From: an uncultured Oscillospiraceae bacterium
GTDB taxonomy: Bacteria > Bacillota > Clostridia > Oscillospirales > Ruminococcaceae
Assembly: GCA_900552845.1 (NCBI GenBank)
Contig: USBC01000077.1
Span: 1-8,191, forward strand
DNA: 8,191 bases
Reading direction: 5' to 3'
Under the pieces are notes generated by a model that was not told the DNA's origin, did no database searches, and was given only the letters and a program-made list of their open reading frames with translations. Positions 5,026 through 8,191 of the stretch are shown here, in pieces. A program made the position numbers and the translations under genes. Position 1 is the first letter of the stretch, and each line of letters opens with the position of its first letter.

Positions 5026-6156
5026 TTATATCCGCATTCCCAGGCGCGGAACATACTCACGATAAAAGCTCTCATAGCGCCCCTCGTCCAAAGCCAGACG
5101 GATCTCCTCCATCAACGTATTGTAGAACCACAGGTTATGCATTACTGCCAAACGCATGCCAAGCATTTCATTGGCTCGCATCAAGTGACGCAGATAAGCA
5201 CGAGTATGATGGCGGCACAGCGGACAACCGCAGCGGCTGTCTACAGGGCGATCATCGGTCATGTATTTTGCGTTCTGGATATTGATGATACCGTCCCATG
5301 TGAAGAGATGACCGTGTCGGGCATTACGGCTGGGCATTACACAGTCAAATAAGTCTACTCCACGATGCACGGCTTCCAAAATGTTGACAGGCGTACCGAC
5401 TCCCATCAGGTATCTGATTTTATCTTTAGGAGCAAAGGGCTCTACTGCTTCAATGATGCGGTACATTTCTTCTGCGGTCTCCCCTACTGCCAGTCCGCCA
5501 ATGGCATAGCCGTCCAACCCCATTGTCGCAATATCCTTCATATGCTGTACACGGATATCCTCATAGGTGCCGCCCTGATTGATGCCGAACAGCAATTGAT
5601 GCGGATTGACGGTATCATCTAAAGAATTCAAACGGTTCATTTCCTTTTGGCAGCGTTCCAGCCAGCGGGTGGTTCGCGCTACCGACTTTTGAACATAGTC
5701 GCGTGGAGAAGGGTTTTCGATGCATTCATCAAACGCCATGGCAATGGTTGAGCCAAGGTGGGATTGAATCTGCATGCTTTCCTCCGGTCCCATAAAAATC
5801 CGATGGCCATCGATATGTGAGGCGAAGGTTACACCTTTTTCTTCGATATGACGCAGCGAAGAAAGTGAAAACACTTGGAACCCGCCGCTGTCGGTCAAAA
5901 TGGGACCTTGCCAACCGGTGAACTTGTGAAGTCCACCTAACTGACGCACGACATTATCACCGGGGCGCAGGTGCAGGTGATAAGTATTGCACAGCATTAC
6001 CTGACATTTCAGGTCTTTCAGATCAAAGGCGGAAATGCCCCCCTTAATGGCAGCAGCGGTTGCTACATTCATAAAAGCAGGCGTCTGCACCGTGCCATGC
6101 ACCGTGGCAAATTCCGCCCGTCGGGCAGCTCCTTCAGTTTTAATCAGTTGATACAT
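5026..6156 (-). CDS. tgt: tRNA-guanine transglycosylase
   Basis: A full-length 376-residue bacterial tRNA-guanine(34) transglycosylase, which replaces guanine at the wobble position of GUN-anticodon tRNAs with preQ1 on the way to queuosine. Visible sites, by comparison with the known enzymes, are the base-binding Asp in ILTDSGGFQVFSL (D89), D143 and C145 in AFDEC, GINQGG (191-196), GGLAVGE (220-226) and the nucleophile Asp in LFDCVMPSRNARHG (D271). The zinc site is C309, C311, C314 and H340 (CGCPLC ... VMHN). The ATG at 6156 has GGAAGG 8 bases upstream, inside the end of the phosphoesterase gene, from whose stop it is only two bases away. It is therefore in one operon with queA, the next enzyme of the same pathway. 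Confidence 0.96.
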   Translation of the reverse strand: MYQLIKTEGAARRAEFATVHGTVQTPAFMNVATAAAIKGGISAFDLKDLKCQVMLCNTYHLHLRPGDNVVRQLGGLHKFTGWQGPILTDSGGFQVFSLSSLRHIEEKGVTFASHIDGHRIFMGPEESMQIQSHLGSTIAMAFDECIENPSPRDYVQKSVARTTRWLERCQKEMNRLNSLDDTVNPHQLLFGINQGGTYEDIRVQHMKDIATMGLDGYAIGGLAVGETAEEMYRIIEAVEPFAPKDKIRYLMGVGTPVNILEAVHRGVDLFDCVMPSRNARHGHLFTWDGIINIQNAKYMTDDRPVDSRCGCPLCRHHTRAYLRHLMRANEMLGMRLAVMHNLWFYNTLMEEIRLALDEGRYESFYREYVPRLGMRI

Positions 6157-6158
6157 AA

Positions 6159-7022
6159 TTATTTCCTTCCCTGTAATGTGACAACAACTATTTCTGGGGT
6201 ATTGAAAAGGCGCAAGCCCATATGACCACGCCCCAAACCTCGACTTAAAATCATCGTTTTATCATGGATTTGATAGCTTCCTCCGTCATATTCAGGGAAT
6301 AGAATAGTCTCCGGAGAAAGCAATCCGCCGATCAGCGGCAGCCGGATCATTCCGCCGTGAATATGACCGCTGAAAATGAGATCTGCGCCCCATTCGGTAT
6401 AGGTGGGAAAATAATTCGGGTTATGCGCCAGCAGAATATTATACCCCTCTGGGGCATCACCCAAAATAGTATAGACCGTTTCCGGTGTCACAGGGCGGTA
6501 ATGGGCAGCATACTGATGATAATAGTCCAGCTTGTACCATAGCCCTATGAGATTAACGGTATCACCATTCGGGGCGGAAAGTGAAACGGTTTCATTGTCA
6601 AGCAACTGCACACCTGCTTCAACCAGTTCCGTCCGGAAATTTTCCCACACGGCAGAATCCAGCCCTTCCTCATGGTTTCCACGGATATAGTAAACCGGAT
6701 ATTCCCCCGCCAATGATCGGCAGAGCGCCAGTGTCACAGAAAAATCTTCGTCAAAACGGCTTACCATATCGCCGGTCATGACAATAATATTAGGATTCTC
6801 TCTTTTGATTTTCTCTATCAGACGAGCGTTTCCCTTCCCAAAGGAAACACTGTGCAGATCGGAAAGCTGTACGATCCGATAGCCTTCAAACCCTGCGGGC
6901 AATCCTTTCCCGCCGACCGTATATCTAACTATTTTCAAGCCGAAATTGCTTTGCCATACCGAAAAGCACAGCAGTATAAATAATAGAATGATTAATAATA
7001 AGAGCATACCATGTTTTTTCAC
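6159..7022 (-). CDS. Membrane-anchored calcineurin-like metallophosphoesterase
   Basis: A 287-residue metallophosphoesterase of the YkuE/YaeI type. One N-terminal hydrophobic segment (about 5-23) acts as signal anchor and probably places the catalytic domain outside the membrane. All two-metal motifs are present: SDLH (D55, H57), TGD (D85), RGNHE (N116, H117), LLAHNP (H200) and SGHIHGG (H220, H222). Such enzymes cleave phosphate mono- or diesters and some act on UDP-sugar lipids or cyclic nucleotides; the substrate here is unknown. The start is GTG at 7022, which overlaps the queA stop (GTGA) and has AGGAG seven bases before it, so its translation is coupled to queA. Its stop is two bases from tgt. 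No link between this enzyme and queuosine synthesis is known to me, so its position between queA and tgt is notable. Confidence 0.88.
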   Translation of the reverse strand: MKKHGMLLLLIILLFILLCFSVWQSNFGLKIVRYTVGGKGLPAGFEGYRIVQLSDLHSVSFGKGNARLIEKIKRENPNIIVMTGDMVSRFDEDFSVTLALCRSLAGEYPVYYIRGNHEEGLDSAVWENFRTELVEAGVQLLDNETVSLSAPNGDTVNLIGLWYKLDYYHQYAAHYRPVTPETVYTILGDAPEGYNILLAHNPNYFPTYTEWGADLIFSGHIHGGMIRLPLIGGLLSPETILFPEYDGGSYQIHDKTMILSRGLGRGHMGLRLFNTPEIVVVTLQGRK

Positions 7023-8107
7023 TCATTCTCTCCTGTGGGGTTATCCTTCCGGGTATCATCGGTGATGAACATGGCATCGCCGAAGGAGAAGAAACGATAG
7101 CGCTCCTTCACCGCCTCATGGTAGGCATTCATAATGTGGTCATACCCGGCAAAGGCAGACACCAGCATAATAAGGGTGCTTTCCGGCAAGTGAAAATTGG
7201 TGATGAGAGCATCGATGCACTTCCACTCGTAGCCGGGATAGATAAATATTTCAGTATTATCACTGCACTCGTGCAGCCCTTCGCCGGGAATATAGGCAGA
7301 CTCCAGCGTACGACAGCTTGTTGTCCCTACTGCAATAACCCGATGGCCTGTGCGTTTCGCTTCATTGATAAGATCCGCCGCTTCCTGTGATACCCAGTAG
7401 TGCTCTGAATGCATATGGTGCTGTGTAACATCGTCTACCTTTACAGGTCGGAATGTCCCCAGACCCACATGAAGTGTTAAGTAAGCAATCTTTACACCCT
7501 TATCCTGTATCTTTTTCAGAAGTTCCTCGGTAAAATGCAGCCCTGCAGTGGGTGCGGCAGCGCTGCCCAGCACCTTATTGTAGACAGTCTGGTAGCGTTC
7601 CCCATCTTCTAACTGTTCTGTTATATAAGGAGGCAATGGCATACGCCCAACCTCGTCCAAAACAGCAAAGATATTATTTCCTTTGTATTCAAACTTTACT
7701 CGACGGTTGCCGCCTTCTAAAATTTCTATTACCTCTGCGTGCAGAAGCCCCTCACCGAAAACAAATCTTGCCCCCGGTTTTGCTCGCTTGCCGGGGCGCA
7801 CCATCGTTTCCCATTCATCATTTCCAAGCTGCTTCAAAAGCAGAAACTCAATGGCGCCATCTGTTCCCTCTTTTTTTCCAATGAGCCTGGAAGGCATAAC
7901 GCGGCTGTTATTGACTGCCAGCACATCGCCAGAGTGCAGATAGTCCAGTATGTCGGTAAAAACCTTATGCTCAATCTCTCCGGTCTTTTTATTCAATACC
8001 ATTAGGCGGCTGCTGTCCCGGCGCTCCAGCGGTGTCTGGGCAATCAGCTCCTGCGGTAGGTCATAATAGTAGTCAGAGGTCTTGGTCATCAATCGGTCTT
8101 GCATCAT
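7019..8107 (-). CDS. queA: S-adenosylmethionine:tRNA ribosyltransferase-isomerase
   Basis: A complete 362-residue QueA, which moves the ribosyl part of SAM to preQ1 in tRNA to make epoxyqueuosine, the step after Tgt. Family blocks are present in order: YYYDLPQELIAQTPLERRDSS (13-33), NNSRVMPSRL (66-75), APTAGLHFTEELL (185-197), HVGLGTFRPV (213-222), HMHSEHY (231-237), VGTTSCRTLES (260-270), TNFHLPESTL (303-312) and FFSFGDAMFI (339-348). Two ATG codons lie in tandem (8107 and 8104) after AAGGTG; the spacing slightly favours the second, and many relatives start near the later MTKTSDYYYD, which lacks a ribosome site here. The gene overlaps the following phosphoesterase by four bases. Upstream, a frame open from the window edge ends in a TGA overlapping the first ATG. 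Confidence 0.96.
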   Translation of the reverse strand: MMQDRLMTKTSDYYYDLPQELIAQTPLERRDSSRLMVLNKKTGEIEHKVFTDILDYLHSGDVLAVNNSRVMPSRLIGKKEGTDGAIEFLLLKQLGNDEWETMVRPGKRAKPGARFVFGEGLLHAEVIEILEGGNRRVKFEYKGNNIFAVLDEVGRMPLPPYITEQLEDGERYQTVYNKVLGSAAAPTAGLHFTEELLKKIQDKGVKIAYLTLHVGLGTFRPVKVDDVTQHHMHSEHYWVSQEAADLINEAKRTGHRVIAVGTTSCRTLESAYIPGEGLHECSDNTEIFIYPGYEWKCIDALITNFHLPESTLIMLVSAFAGYDHIMNAYHEAVKERYRFFSFGDAMFITDDTRKDNPTGENE

Positions 8108-8190
8108 ATCACCTTACCTTCGTTTGACAAGGACACACACGCTTTTCGACGGTGCAAATCAACGCTGACTGCGTCATAGAACCTTGAAAT
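8104..8190 (-). other. Possible 3' end of an upstream gene, frame open to the window edge
   Basis: One minus-strand frame runs from the right edge for 28 codons (ending ...SLSNEGKVI) to a TGA that overlaps the first queA ATG as ATGA, a usual operon junction. I do not recognise the residues, and a second frame is also open over this short distance, so this may be chance. If it is not coding, these 84 bases are the queA leader, but I see no good promoter in them. Confidence 0.2.
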
Positions 8191-8191
8191 A

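Noticed and set aside
5010..5028. Terminator directly after tgt from the A-run/T-run pairing
   Set aside because: The possible stem is made only of A-T pairs with a three-base loop and is too weak to call.
8108..8191. preQ1 riboswitch ahead of queA
   Set aside because: No recognisable preQ1 aptamer (C-rich loop hairpin with an A-rich tail) is visible, and the region may be the end of an upstream gene.
1..8191. CRISPR arrays, tRNAs, insertion sequences or phage genes
   Set aside because: I saw no regularly spaced repeats, cloverleaf genes, transposase motifs or terminal inverted repeats.

Overview
The window has two parts of different origin. From about position 700 to the right end it looks like one contiguous piece of a Gram-positive, Clostridia-type chromosome. 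Most gene starts have strong GGAGG-type ribosome binding sites, and promoters of the TTGxxx-N17/18-TATxAT form are visible. There is a SpoIIM-like protein (an endospore-former family), a TIGR04086/YrzE-type membrane protein next to yajC, and the queA/tgt/yajC neighbourhood typical of Clostridia. An Oscillospiraceae-like gut organism is my best guess; this is inference from gene content, not a database result.

The first ~725 bases do not fit. They hold three unrelated gene pieces with abrupt joins: the 3' end of a LUD-domain (lactate-utilisation type) gene, the C-terminal part of a Bacteroidota-type phosphoglucosamine mutase (GlmM) preceded by the first codons of some other gene, and, in the opposite orientation, the first ~47 codons of a LacI-family repressor. 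None of the three is complete and each join falls inside a coding sequence. A chimeric contig end (assembly or amplification artefact) is the simplest explanation; a real scrambled locus is the alternative.

Layout from left to right: LUD fragment (+), GlmM fragment (+), LacI N-terminal fragment (-), GNAT acetyltransferase with a C-terminal membrane hairpin (-), a ~380-base divergent intergenic region with two good promoters and a structured leader, an NCS2 nucleobase permease (+), a strong hairpin between convergent genes, then the minus-strand series SpoIIM-like protein, TIGR04086 membrane protein, YajC, Tgt, a calcineurin-like phosphoesterase and QueA.

On the minus strand, transcription reads queA -> phosphoesterase -> tgt with overlapping or nearly touching genes. 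QueA and Tgt are both enzymes of queuosine tRNA modification; the phosphoesterase between them is translationally coupled. After a 98-base gap with its own promoter comes yajC -> TIGR04086 -> spoIIM-like, all small membrane proteins. Between yajC and the TIGR04086 gene is a long hairpin that contains the latter's ribosome binding site. I found no CRISPR array, tRNA, rRNA, insertion sequence or recognisable defence system. The most unusual features are the mosaic left end, the RBS-sequestering hairpin, the permease leader and the GNAT-membrane fusion.
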